This document shows, one piece after another, positions 35,176 to 44,270 of a DNA stretch of 64,000 nucleotides (positions are counted from its first letter, which is position 1; every line of letters begins with the position of its first letter). A program made the translations under genes and the position numbers. The stretch covers positions 81,383 through 145,382 of the forward strand of contig NZ_JAANOZ010000009.1 in the NCBI RefSeq assembly GCF_011320115.1. The letters run 5' to 3'. This DNA comes from Croceibacterium segetis. Its GTDB lineage: Bacteria > Pseudomonadota > Alphaproteobacteria > Sphingomonadales > Sphingomonadaceae. A model generated the notes under the pieces. It searched no databases. It was not told the DNA's origin and saw only the letters and a program-made list of their open reading frames with translations.

Positions 35176-36980
35176 GCATGCGTACCGTAACCGCCATCGT
35201 CGCCGCGGCCCTCTCGCTCGTCGCGTCGCCCGCCCTCGCCCAGGCCGCCGGCGAGGCCAGCGCCGTGATCGCCCCGAAATGCGACCACGCCTGCCTCATC
35301 GCCGCGGTCGAGGCGCACATGAAGGCGCTCGCCGCGCGCGATCCGGCGCAGCTCAAGCTGGCGAAGGACGTGCGTTACGCCGAGAACGACGTGCTCATCC
35401 CCGTCGGCCAGGGCCTCTGGCGCACGGTCACCGGGGTCGACGCGGCCGGCCTCACCGCCGCCGACCCGCTGACCGGCAACGCCGCCTGGTTCGGTTCGGT
35501 CAAGGAGAACGGCAACCCGGCGATCTACGCCGTGCGCGTCCACGTGGACCAGGCCGGCGCGATCGACGAGATCGAGGCCGTGGTCCACCGCAAGACCGCG
35601 CTGCCCGCGCCGTTCGGCGACGTCACGAAAATGGTCCACGACCCCGACTTCGCCCAGGTCCTCGCGCCCGAGCAGCGCCGCCCGCGCGAGCGCATGCTGT
35701 CAATCGCCGACGGCTACTTCAGCACCGTCGAATTGAACGACGGCCAGGTCCTCACCCAGTTCACCGACGACTGCGGCCGGCTCGAGAACGGCATCTCCAC
35801 CACCGCGCCCCCACCCGGCGGCGGCGGCAACGCCGCGGCGATCGCCACCGGGTGCGAGAACCAGTTCAAGCTCGGTCTCTACAGGATCAACAAGCGCGTC
35901 CGCCGCGACTTCTTCATAATCGACGAGGAGCGCGGCGTCGCCGTCGGCCGCGGCTTCTTCGACCACGCCAACGAGTTCGACCATTACCTGCTGACCAACG
36001 GGCGCGAGATGAAGACCGCGCTCAAGTGGCCGAACTCGATCACCCTGCTCGAAGCCTTTCGCATCCGCGACGGCAAGATCGCCCGCATCGAGGCGGTGTT
36101 CACCTATGTGCCCTATTTCATGCCCAACCCGTTCCGCGACGGCGTCTCGACCCCGCCGCGCCACGCGCCGCAGCCCAGGACCTGCGACGCCGCCTGCCTC
36201 ACCGCACAGGCGACGCAGGTAATGCAGGCCTACGTCGGCAACCAGTGGCGCAGCGTGAACTGGGCCGACAAGGTCGGCTACGGCGAGAACTCGGTCGGCA
36301 TCCGCGTCGGCGAGGGAATCTGGGCGACGGTCGCCGCGATCGACCCGCAGCCGCTGATCGTGTCCGACGCCAACACCGGCAAATCGGTGTGGATCGGCCG
36401 GATCGAGGAGCACGGCCAGCCCGCCTGGGCGGCGATCACCGTCGGCTCGGGCGGCCAGCAGGTCGGCAGCGTCGAAGCACTGATCCGCCGCAAGGAATAC
36501 GGCGTGCCCTATGCCGAGCCGGCGGCGATCCCCGCCTACGCCGAGCTGCCCAGGGCCCAACGCACCTCGTGGCTCGACATGGCCAAGCTGGTCGACGGCT
36601 TCTACGCCGCGCTCAATGCCCACGACGGCAAGCCGCCGAAGGGCCTCGACCCATCATGCCAGTGGAACGTCAACGGCCAGGCCCTCGGCGCCTGCGCCGC
36701 GCCGATCGCCGGCAACTCCCTGCAATGGATCGCCCGCTGGCGCGACCGCAAGGTCCTCGCGGTGGACGAAGCCCGCGGCCTCGTCGCCGTCCGCGTGTTC
36801 GAGGACATCCCCGCCGCCCCGCGCGAGTTCACGCGGCCGAACGGCGCTGCCATGCCCAATTCCGCTGCTTATCCGCGCTCGCTGGAGATCGTCGAGGTGT
36901 TTCGGATCGAGGGCGGCAAGATCGTGGCGCTGCGGCGGATCAGCACGGAGCTGCCGTTCGGGATGAAGCCGCATGAGTGA
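35172..36980 (+). CDS. secreted protein with internal duplication, SnoaL/NTF2-like units
   Basis: 602 residues; signal peptide ending ALAQAA (about residue 25). The mature protein is two copies of one unit of roughly 290 residues. Matching landmarks are CDHACLIAAVEAHM and CDAACLTAQATQVM, YAENDVLIPVGQGLW and YGENSVGIRVGEGIW, EIEAVVHRKTALPAPF and SVEALIRRKEYGVPY, and LEAFRIRDGKIARIEAVF and VEVFRIEGGKIVALRRIS. The last pair is the typical closing strand of SnoaL-like folds. ATG 35172 overlaps the upstream stop; ATG 35178 is an alternative. It is coupled to the quinohemoprotein, in parallel with the NTF2-like genes of the divergent operon. Function unknown. Confidence 0.7.
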   Translation: MSMRTVTAIVAAALSLVASPALAQAAGEASAVIAPKCDHACLIAAVEAHMKALAARDPAQLKLAKDVRYAENDVLIPVGQGLWRTVTGVDAAGLTAADPLTGNAAWFGSVKENGNPAIYAVRVHVDQAGAIDEIEAVVHRKTALPAPFGDVTKMVHDPDFAQVLAPEQRRPRERMLSIADGYFSTVELNDGQVLTQFTDDCGRLENGISTTAPPPGGGGNAAAIATGCENQFKLGLYRINKRVRRDFFIIDEERGVAVGRGFFDHANEFDHYLLTNGREMKTALKWPNSITLLEAFRIRDGKIARIEAVFTYVPYFMPNPFRDGVSTPPRHAPQPRTCDAACLTAQATQVMQAYVGNQWRSVNWADKVGYGENSVGIRVGEGIWATVAAIDPQPLIVSDANTGKSVWIGRIEEHGQPAWAAITVGSGGQQVGSVEALIRRKEYGVPYAEPAAIPAYAELPRAQRTSWLDMAKLVDGFYAALNAHDGKPPKGLDPSCQWNVNGQALGACAAPIAGNSLQWIARWRDRKVLAVDEARGLVAVRVFEDIPAAPREFTRPNGAAMPNSAAYPRSLEIVEVFRIEGGKIVALRRISTELPFGMKPHE

Positions 36981-37004
36981 GCGGGGCGCTGGACCCGCCC
37001 AGCT

Positions 37005-37922
37005 TTAGGGGTGCACGGAAATAATTGTCTTTCCCGGACGTCGTTCGGTCGGGTTGAAGGCTGCGACGGCGTCGTCGAGGCTCGAAACGGTGCCGATGTG
37101 GGTCCGCAGTCGCCCATCCCGCACGCGTTGAACGATCTCGCCCAGCTGAGCGCGATTGGATTCGACAACGAAGTCGATGGCAACGCCGTCTTCAGGCGGC
37201 GCCTCGGGCGGTCCGACAATTGACACCAGCGTTCCTCCGTCCCGGACGAGCCGCGCGGAACGCTTCCCGATGTCGCCGCCGATAAGATCGAAGACCAGGT
37301 CGACTCGGCCCGCATCTTCCAGGGCCTCGTTGTCGAGGTCGACAAACTCGTTGGCGCCGAAGTCGAGTGCTGTTTGCCGGTCCGCGGCCCGGCCGGTGCC
37401 GATGACGTAGGCACCGAATTCATGCGCGAGTTGCGTCACCATCGAGCCCACGGCGCCCGCAGCTCCGTGCGCGATGATGCGTTGCCCTGCCCGCAGGCGG
37501 CCGTGCTCGAACAATCCTTGCCACGCCGTGAGGCCGGAGATCGGCAGGCTCGCGCCCACGCTGAAGTCGACATCGTCTGGCAAGGGCGCAAGATTGCGCG
37601 CCTCGACCGACACCTGCTCTGCCAGCGTGCCGTCGCGATACCAGTCCGTGAGTCCGAACACCCGTTGGCCTATGGACAGCCCCGTCGTGCCGTAACCGAG
37701 CGCGGTCACCACCCCAGCCAGCTCGTGTCCCGGAATGGTCGGCGTGCGGTCACGACCTAGGCGGTCCGTCCAGGTCGAAGGCCACGCCAACTCGGTTCCG
37801 ACGAAGCCCGAAGCATGAACCTGGACGACGACGTCGTTTATCGCCGCAACCGGCTCGGGCCGTTCAAGCAACTTCATCCCGGCTGTTCCCGCAGCCCGAT
37901 CGGTCACGACGATGGCCTTCAT
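37005..37922 (-). CDS. zinc-independent quinone oxidoreductase-like MDR enzyme
   Basis: 305 residues, cytoplasmic. Medium-chain dehydrogenase/reductase fold: MKAIVVTDRA, the GroES-like domain with PGHELAGVV, ASLPISGLTAWQGLF, and the NADPH-binding AHGAAGAVGSMVTQLA. The catalytic zinc ligands are not present in their usual places, consistent with quinone oxidoreductase/enoyl-reductase members. It should reduce an alpha,beta-unsaturated carbonyl or quinone with NADPH. A textbook AGGAGG precedes the start. It is the last gene before composition changes at about 37.9 kb. Confidence 0.8.
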   Translation of the reverse strand: MKAIVVTDRAAGTAGMKLLERPEPVAAINDVVVQVHASGFVGTELAWPSTWTDRLGRDRTPTIPGHELAGVVTALGYGTTGLSIGQRVFGLTDWYRDGTLAEQVSVEARNLAPLPDDVDFSVGASLPISGLTAWQGLFEHGRLRAGQRIIAHGAAGAVGSMVTQLAHEFGAYVIGTGRAADRQTALDFGANEFVDLDNEALEDAGRVDLVFDLIGGDIGKRSARLVRDGGTLVSIVGPPEAPPEDGVAIDFVVESNRAQLGEIVQRVRDGRLRTHIGTVSSLDDAVAAFNPTERRPGKTIISVHP

Positions 37923-38462
37923 CGTTCACCTCCTCGTGTCCGGCGACCAGATACGCGCCATGTCGGCAAGTGCCGAGAAGCGGACCACAGTGATGGTTTA
38001 TGGTGAATGACGCAGTCAGCGGCTAACGCGTCTTGCCGCCACTTTCCCAGTTTTTGCGGGAATCTAACGGGAAAGATGCCTCCGAGCGATATGGCGAGGG
38101 CCTCGGAGGCACCGGATTTCTGCGGCTTTCGACCGAGTTCCCGACGCACGTAACCGGGAAAACGTCTTCAGCGGTCTGGGAACGAAAGCTGCATACCCCC
38201 CTCCCTTGTCGGCGACCAAAAACCATGCCACGAAGTGATTCGCCAGGGGGAACCGGGGACGGGAAACCCTATACGATATCAAGCTGAGCCGGAGACGGTT
38301 TGAGCTTTTCCGCCGGGGACGGCGGGCACGAGCGTTGGCAGCGCCGTCGAGCGAGAAATCCTTAGCCCCAATCACCGCGACGTCGCTCGCGGGAGTCCTC
38401 GATGCGGGGCCTGAGGTCGCGCACCGAACTCCTTGATGACGTCCAAGCTAGGACGCCCGACC
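37923..38462. other. 540-bp non-coding region at the left edge of the accessory island
   Basis: No convincing gene on either strand. It holds a 9-bp inverted repeat GCCTCCGAG (38078-38086) / CTCGGAGGC (38102-38110), and several short repeats of the form ACGGGAAA or ACCGGGAAAA (near 38067, 38151 and 38258). It lies between ordinary chromosome and the first island gene, so it is a candidate for an attachment or regulatory region. No tRNA was found in it. Confidence 0.45.
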
Positions 38463-39815
38463 ATGTCTCGACCACATGACAACGATCCAAGGAGCACGAC
38501 GCTCCTCCCATACGAATTAACAGCAATTGCCGACCTGAAACCGGCCGAGCGAAACGCCCGCAAGCACAGCAAATCCCAAGTTGCCGCGCTTGCGCGGAGC
38601 CTCTCGGAATTCGGGATGGTCAGCCCCGTCATCATCGACGCCCACAATCGCATTCTTGCCGGGCATGGCCGTGTTGAGGCCGCCAAGAAGCTCGGCGAGA
38701 CTACCGTGCCGACGCTTAGGGTCGATCTCACCGATGGGAAGGCGCGCCTCTACGCCCTAGCGGACAACCGGATAGCCGAACAATCGGCCTGGGATGAAGA
38801 GGCCCGCTCCGAGGAGTTTCGCGAACTTCGTATCGAGATTCCCGAACTCGATCTGACACTGTCCGGATTCGAGCACCCCGAAATCGAATGGGCCATTGCT
38901 AGCCTTGAGCAGACCGATTGGTCTGATCTCGACTGGGCTGACGAGGATGAAGCTGGAGAACCTGTCACACGGGTCGGCGATCTGTGGGAGTTCCCAAGCG
39001 GCCACTCCCTAGGCTGCGGCGACAGCAGCGATCCGTCAACCGTCGCCGTCGTGGTCGGCGACGATCAGGTTCGCCTGGTCGAGGAGGACTTTCCGTACAA
39101 CCTGAAGGCGAAGGAATATTCCGGCAAGGGGCGCCATCGCCACGGCGACTTTCAAATGGCCGGCGGCGAGATGAGCGCCTCGGAGTTCCCATCGTTCCTT
39201 GCTCGCTCATTTGCCGCAATCAAGCCGCACCTGGTCGATGGCGCACTCCTCTATGGCTTCATGGACTGGAAGCACATCCGCGACCTTCTCGACGCCGGTG
39301 AACGGTCGGAATTTGAGCTCAAGAATCTCGTCGTTTGGGATAAGGGAAAGGGAGGAATGGGCGCGCTTTACAGAAGCGCGCACGAACTCATCGCCGTCTT
39401 CAAGCATGGCGCCGCTCCGCACGTTAACAACGTCATGCTCGGAAAGCACGGACGCGATCGCCACAACGTTTGGCGCTACGCCGGCATGAACCGCTTTGGC
39501 GCCGGACGTGATCGAGCTCTCGCACTCCATGCCACGGTCAAACCGGTTGAGATGATCTGCGACCTGATGCTTGACGCCTCCAGACCGGGCGACGTGGTGT
39601 TCGACGGCTTCTGTGGCAGCGGCACCACACTCATTGCCGCCGAAAAGCTCGGCCGGCGAGCCCGAACAATCGAGCTCGACCCCCATTACTGCGATGTCGC
39701 TATCGAGCGCTTCAAGCGAGCGTTCGGGGAGGAACCCTTCGAACGACGTACGGGGCTCACCTTTTCTGGCCTTGCTGCTCAACGAACTGATGGGGGGACC
39801 GGGACCAATGGCTAA
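38463..39815 (+). CDS. ParB-domain plus DNA methyltransferase fusion with altered catalytic motif
   Basis: 450 residues. The N-terminal 110 residues are a ParB/Srx-like domain (IADLKPAERNARKHSKSQ, NRILAGHGRVEAAKKLG). The C-terminal half is a beta-class N6-adenine/N4-cytosine methyltransferase with the SAM-binding FCGSGTTLIAAEKLGRRA near residue 380 and a terminal ELDPHYCDVAIERF. The catalytic motif, normally DPPY or close to it, reads EEDFPYNL near residue 209, with Phe for the first Pro. Activity may be reduced. It overlaps the DUF5681 gene by 8 bp. Start ATG 38463 has AGGA upstream; ATG 38436 is an alternative. Confidence 0.75.
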   Translation: MSRPHDNDPRSTTLLPYELTAIADLKPAERNARKHSKSQVAALARSLSEFGMVSPVIIDAHNRILAGHGRVEAAKKLGETTVPTLRVDLTDGKARLYALADNRIAEQSAWDEEARSEEFRELRIEIPELDLTLSGFEHPEIEWAIASLEQTDWSDLDWADEDEAGEPVTRVGDLWEFPSGHSLGCGDSSDPSTVAVVVGDDQVRLVEEDFPYNLKAKEYSGKGRHRHGDFQMAGGEMSASEFPSFLARSFAAIKPHLVDGALLYGFMDWKHIRDLLDAGERSEFELKNLVVWDKGKGGMGALYRSAHELIAVFKHGAAPHVNNVMLGKHGRDRHNVWRYAGMNRFGAGRDRALALHATVKPVEMICDLMLDASRPGDVVFDGFCGSGTTLIAAEKLGRRARTIELDPHYCDVAIERFKRAFGEEPFERRTGLTFSGLAAQRTDGGTGTNG

Positions 39816-40203
39816 CCGCTACAGTGATCGACCCTACAAGGTCGGCAAGGGCAAACCCCCGTTCGAGACGCAGTTTGGCAACGGGCGTCGGGGCAATACT
39901 AACGGTCGGCCCGCTGGGTCGCGGAACACCGATACCGTCGTTGCAAAGGCGCTCGCTGCCCGCCTGCCCGTCAAGGAGAACGGGCGGGACCGCAAGCTTA
40001 GCAAGATGGAAGTCGTGGTCATGCAGCTTGTAAACAAGGCTGCCGGCGGCGATCTGCGTGCCATTGAAATTGTCCTACGCATGGCCCGCGAAATTGACGG
40101 GAAGGCACAGCCTCACGAACAACCGCGTCCGCTTTCCGACGCAGATCGGGCTGTCCTTGAGGCCTTCGCCAAGAAGGTGAGAGAGGGAGGAGGACAGCCG
40201 TGA
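39808..40203 (+). CDS. DUF5681-type protein, probable terminase-associated DNA-binding protein
   Basis: 131 residues, basic. Residues 10-45 carry the DUF5681 pattern: YKVGKGKPPFETQFGNG followed by GRPAGSRNTDT, a Gly/Arg-rich start often seen just upstream of terminase large subunits. The C-terminal half is helical. It may play the small-terminase role (DNA recognition); this is inferred from position. The start overlaps the methyltransferase end, and the stop overlaps the terminase GTG (GTGA), so the three genes form a coupled operon. Confidence 0.7.
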   Translation: MANRYSDRPYKVGKGKPPFETQFGNGRRGNTNGRPAGSRNTDTVVAKALAARLPVKENGRDRKLSKMEVVVMQLVNKAAGGDLRAIEIVLRMAREIDGKAQPHEQPRPLSDADRAVLEAFAKKVREGGGQP

Positions 40204-41795
40204 ATCTTGAACGCGATCTTCTCCGCGCTGTCCTGCAGAACGACCTTGCAAGCTTCGCCCAACGGGCGATCGCCGAGGTCCTCCCGGCACTTACGCTTGA
40301 GTGGAACTGGCATCTTGACCTCATCGCCGACCGGCTAACCCAATTAGCCGACGGCAAGATTCAGCGGCTGTTGATCTGCGTGCCGCCTCGCAGCCTGAAG
40401 TCTCTGCTTTGCTCAGTAGTCTATCCGGCGTGGCTCCTTGCCCGGAATGATGCCGAACGCATTCTTTGTATTAGCTACTCACAACCTTTGGCGGAGGATT
40501 TCGCCCGCCTCTGCCGTCAGCTGATGGATAGCGGGTTCTATCAAGCGAGCTTCAAGACCCGGCTGTCTGCCGACCGCCGCGCAGTCGAGCAGTTCGAAAC
40601 CACTGGCGGGGGCGGTCGGATCGCAAGTTCAGTCCATGGCACTGTGACCGGGCGCGGAGGCGACTTCATCATCCTCGATGATCCCATGAAGGCCGAAGAC
40701 GCGCTTTCGGAGGTCACCCGAAAAGGCGTGGTGGAGTGGATGCGAAGTACGCTGTCCTCGCGTCCAAACTCTAAACGTGACGCCCGGCTCTTGGTCGTCA
40801 TGCAGCGACTGCATGAGGAGGACGTAGCTGGCTACCTGATAGCGCAGGGTGGCTGGGACGCCTTATCCCTTCCGGCAATTGCCGTTGAAGCGGAGGAGCA
40901 CCAGTACAGCGTCGCAGGGCGGGCAACCACCTTCCGCCGCGCACCGGGTGAGGCGCTCCACCGTGATCGAGAGCCCGTCGAGATTCTTGAGCAACTCCGG
41001 CTCGACATGGGCAATCTCGTGTTCGCCGCGCAATACCAACAGAATCCACTCCCGACCGAGGGTAATCTCGTGAAGCGGTCGTGGTTCGGCCAATATGGCG
41101 CTGTCGACCTGGTCGGACTGGAGCGGGTGATTCAATCTTGGGATACCGGCTCCAAGACGGCGATGTCGCACGACTACAGCGTGTGTACCACGTGGGGGTT
41201 GAAGGCCGGGATGGTCTACCTGATCGACGTCTGGCGCGGCCGGCTCGAAATGCCCGAGCTTTGCCGAAAGGTGATCGAGCTTAGCGACCGCTTCAGTCCC
41301 GAGCGGGTTCTCGTCGAGGACAAGGGTTCCGGAACCGCGCTGATGCAGGCTCTACGCGCGCAATGCTTCTACAAAGCCGTCCCGGTCCTGCCGAAGGGCG
41401 AAAAGGTCGTCAGGCTAAGTGGGGTAAGCCCGATGATGGAGGCCGGCCACGTCCGCCTTCCGGCTTCGGCGCCTTGGCTAGACGGCTATCTCTATGAGCT
41501 TTGCGGCTTTCCGGGAACAAAGCATGATGACCAGGTGGATTCGACCTCCCAGGCCCTTCACTGGGTCCAAGATGAAGGTTCCGCGGGCGGCTTGTTCGAG
41601 TACTACCGCCGCGAACATGAAGCCTTGGTGGCTCGTCAGACCCATCGCACGGTCCGTTTGCGGGCACCGGATGGGGTCAGCCACGTGACCACCATCGACG
41701 GAACCAAACTCACCGTAGGCCCGGATCGATCATTGTACGCGACCGAAGCAGAAGCTGGCCCGTTCATGGCCGCCGGGTTCCGCCGCATTCCATAA
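40200..41795 (+). CDS. phage terminase large subunit
   Basis: 531 residues. The ATPase half has a P-loop variant CVPPRSLKS near residue 62 and Walker B FIILDDP near residue 157, preceded by SVHGTVTGRGG. The nuclease half shows acidic residues in SWDTGSK, VLVEDKGSG and GTKHDDQVDS, the RNase-H-like cleft of packaging motors. It would cut and translocate DNA into a procapsid, but no portal, protease or capsid gene is in the window, so it is either a remnant or part of a satellite-like module. GTG start in overlap with the previous stop. Confidence 0.87.
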   Translation: MNLERDLLRAVLQNDLASFAQRAIAEVLPALTLEWNWHLDLIADRLTQLADGKIQRLLICVPPRSLKSLLCSVVYPAWLLARNDAERILCISYSQPLAEDFARLCRQLMDSGFYQASFKTRLSADRRAVEQFETTGGGGRIASSVHGTVTGRGGDFIILDDPMKAEDALSEVTRKGVVEWMRSTLSSRPNSKRDARLLVVMQRLHEEDVAGYLIAQGGWDALSLPAIAVEAEEHQYSVAGRATTFRRAPGEALHRDREPVEILEQLRLDMGNLVFAAQYQQNPLPTEGNLVKRSWFGQYGAVDLVGLERVIQSWDTGSKTAMSHDYSVCTTWGLKAGMVYLIDVWRGRLEMPELCRKVIELSDRFSPERVLVEDKGSGTALMQALRAQCFYKAVPVLPKGEKVVRLSGVSPMMEAGHVRLPASAPWLDGYLYELCGFPGTKHDDQVDSTSQALHWVQDEGSAGGLFEYYRREHEALVARQTHRTVRLRAPDGVSHVTTIDGTKLTVGPDRSLYATEAEAGPFMAAGFRRIP

Positions 41796-41868
41796 CGAGC
41801 AGCAGCCTTCGCCTGCGGCTAATTTGGACGACTACCCCTGGGCGTTTTGTGCCCCCGCCCACTAGCGG

Positions 41869-43500
41869 CTAGGTAGCGCCAAGCCGTAGCCCCGCCAGCA
41901 TTTCAATCTGGTCCTTCCAAGCGAGGGGAATTTCTCCGCTCAGAAGCTGCTCGCGTGTCACTACGGCCTCCCCGGCCAAAAGTTCGCGCTGAATGCTCGG
42001 GGCGAGCAACCCCAGGATCATCAGCCGCCGCTGGTTCTTTTCGCGGGGCGCGCTGGCATGAGGATGCGCTTCAGGACTAAGGGGGGACAGATTATACCGC
42101 TCGAGAAGACGGTGCGCTGCCACAATCGAATTGCGCGATCGTTTCCTTGCTTGAGTTCCGGCCACCTGAGGAAATGACCATGTCGACCCGCCCCTCAGGC
42201 GCGGACCGCGGTCACAGACCAGCCGAAGGTGCCGAGCCTCGTCGACGATCAGGCGATCCTCGGGCACATTGACGGCGAGGCGCGAGCAGGCCGCCTCTGG
42301 GGCTTCGTGAGGGTCGAGCAGCGCATCGGGTCGGAACACCAGCTGAATGCTTCCTTCGTGCAGCTGGACGGCCTTTAGAAGCGCCAGGATCGCGCTCCAC
42401 TCGAGCGCCTGGCGTTCGCCAACGAGCCGCCGCACGCGCGCGGCGACGAGCTGTTCTAGCGGCGCTGCGGGAACTCGCCCGACAAATTTGCCTGCAGGCC
42501 TTGGCTCGCCTCTGAGAAGCGAGCCAGAAACGTAGTAGCAGTAGAGCCGGCCACCCCGTCCATAACTGAATGTGCAGCCCATCGGGGCTCCCATGCCGTC
42601 GTGGACGAGGCCCATGAGCTTACAGTGGCTCTCACGGGTCGGGCGAGTCCGGCGTCTGCGGCGATTGCCTTCGAGGCTCGTCTGAACGCGCTCAAAAAGT
42701 GCCCGGTCGACAATCGCTTCGTGCTGACCAGGGTACACCTGTCCACGATGCACAATCTCGCCGACGTATATGCGGTTCTCTAGGAGATAATAGAGGTTGC
42801 TGAGTAGGAACGGCTTGCCGCCATGCGGCCGGCCAGAGCGAGATATCCATTGCTTGGACATCATGCCCCGCGATCGCAGCTCGGCGATGACTGCAAGGCC
42901 CGAACGAAGCTTCGCGTAGCGCTCGAAGCAGTAGCGAACGTTCGTCGCCTCCTCGTCGTTCACGCTTAGCCCGCGCTCGCACACATCGTAACCGAGCGGC
43001 GGGCAACCTCCCATCCATATCCCCTTGGCCTTTGACGCGGCGACTTTTTCGCGAATTCGTTCGCCCGTCAGCTCGCGTTCGAACTGCGCAAAGGACAGGA
43101 GCACATTGAGCATTAGTCGGCCCACGCTGGTGGCCGTGTTGAACGATTGCGTCACGCTGACGAACGACGCACCTGCCGCGTCGAGCCGCTCGACGATGCG
43201 CATGAAATCCGCCAGCGAGCGCGTCAGACGATCGATCCGGTGGACCACGATCATGTCAACCACGCCGTGCTCGACATCGTCGAGGAGCTCGCGGATCGCC
43301 GGCCGATTGAGCGTCCCGCCCGAGTAGCCCCCGTCCTCGTAGATGCGCTCGGTTTCCTGCCACCCCTCCGCCGCTTGCGAGCGGATGTACGCCGCGCATG
43401 CCTCGCGCTGCGCGTCGAGCGTGTTGAAGGCCTGCCCGAGACCCTCTTCGGTCGATTTGCGCGTGTAAATGGCGCACCGCACGCTCGGGCGGGTGTTCAT
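41869..43500 (-). CDS. large serine recombinase
   Basis: 543 residues. The N-terminal resolvase domain carries the catalytic Ser in CAIYTRKSTEEGLGQ (about residue 16) and conserved Arg residues in VVHRIDRLTRSLADF and QFERELTGERIREK. It is followed by a recombinase domain (SNLYYLLENRIYVGEIVHRG) and a Zn-ribbon-like region with few Cys, then a long C-terminal tail. It should integrate or excise DNA at att sites without a helper. It overlaps the DUF2924 gene by ATGA, a pairing common in alphaproteobacteria, and is probably the integrase of this island. Confidence 0.85.
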   Translation of the reverse strand: MNTRPSVRCAIYTRKSTEEGLGQAFNTLDAQREACAAYIRSQAAEGWQETERIYEDGGYSGGTLNRPAIRELLDDVEHGVVDMIVVHRIDRLTRSLADFMRIVERLDAAGASFVSVTQSFNTATSVGRLMLNVLLSFAQFERELTGERIREKVAASKAKGIWMGGCPPLGYDVCERGLSVNDEEATNVRYCFERYAKLRSGLAVIAELRSRGMMSKQWISRSGRPHGGKPFLLSNLYYLLENRIYVGEIVHRGQVYPGQHEAIVDRALFERVQTSLEGNRRRRRTRPTRESHCKLMGLVHDGMGAPMGCTFSYGRGGRLYCYYVSGSLLRGEPRPAGKFVGRVPAAPLEQLVAARVRRLVGERQALEWSAILALLKAVQLHEGSIQLVFRPDALLDPHEAPEAACSRLAVNVPEDRLIVDEARHLRLVCDRGPRLRGGSTWSFPQVAGTQARKRSRNSIVAAHRLLERYNLSPLSPEAHPHASAPREKNQRRLMILGLLAPSIQRELLAGEAVVTREQLLSGEIPLAWKDQIEMLAGLRLGAT

Positions 43501-43949
43501 TTTGGCGACCTCTGGCGTAATCCAAAGAAGCGCGGACCGTTCCAGCGCGTACCCGTGATCGCCCGGGCGATCGCCGACAGACTGGCGTACGTGGCGCCCG
43601 CGTGAACAAAGCCCTCCTCAGTCACTTCGACCTGGTAGCGCCGTCCCTGCCACTCGCGGGTCAGGCGCGTGCCGAGCGGCAGCGGCGGCGGCTCGGCTGC
43701 GGGTTGTCGGCCTTGGAGAAGTCTGAGGAACGCCTGGTCGAGGCCGCCGAACGCATCAGCTTGCATGCGCCAGGCGAGCAGGCGGGCGAAGAGTTCGCGT
43801 GAACGGAGATGCGGCGGAGCGCCATAGCGGCACCGCCAGACCTGGCGCAGGCCTGCAAGGTTCAGAGTCGCGAGCGCCCTAACCTCGGCGGTGACGGCCT
43901 CGGCGTCTTGGCTCGAGACTGGCTTTGGTCGCGTGCTCTTTCGGGCCAT
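43497..43949 (-). CDS. DUF2924-domain protein paired with serine recombinase
   Basis: 150 residues. A basic, Pro-rich start (MARKSTRPKPVSS) precedes a helical segment (LATLNLAGLRQVWRCRYG) and the DUF2924 core (TRLTREWQGRRYQVEVTEEG, then YASLSAIARAITGTRWNGPRFF). The latter resembles a small DNA-binding module. It may be an accessory or directionality factor of the recombinase; coupling by ATGA overlap supports joint work. ATG 43949 has GAGG 5 bases upstream and is preferred over an extension to 44045. Confidence 0.75.
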   Translation of the reverse strand: MARKSTRPKPVSSQDAEAVTAEVRALATLNLAGLRQVWRCRYGAPPHLRSRELFARLLAWRMQADAFGGLDQAFLRLLQGRQPAAEPPPLPLGTRLTREWQGRRYQVEVTEEGFVHAGATYASLSAIARAITGTRWNGPRFFGLRQRSPK

Positions 43950-44270
43950 GGTCGCCTCGCGTTCTGAGTCGCTTTCCGGGGACAATCTCGGCGAAGATCG
44001 CGGCGTCAGTGGGGCGCCGACCGCGTTCTCTCCGGACCCCGACAAGGCCGAATGAGCAGTGGCGAAGAGATCTTATGTTAAATGAGCTTCGAGTCTTATG
44101 GCCCCGTCGAGCGGCGACAGTCTTCAGTCAACACCTGTGGAGGTCTGCTCGATCCTGGCTGTGGGTATAAAAATGGCAAGGTGCGGCTCGAATCTAACTA
44201 TGTCCGTCTGGCAACTACAAGATAGCAGTTTGCGCTCATTCCATCAGTGGCTGGCGATACGTCAGATCTG
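43950..44270. other. 321-bp intergenic stretch
   Basis: It lies upstream of the leftward DUF2924 gene and downstream of the leftward 44271 gene. No supported coding region, RNA gene or clear repeat was seen. It should contain the promoter of the DUF2924/recombinase pair. Confidence 0.4.

Noticed and set aside
37923..38462. tRNA or integration-site tRNA fragment at the island's left edge
   Set aside because: No cloverleaf arms or CCA-type end could be read on either strand.
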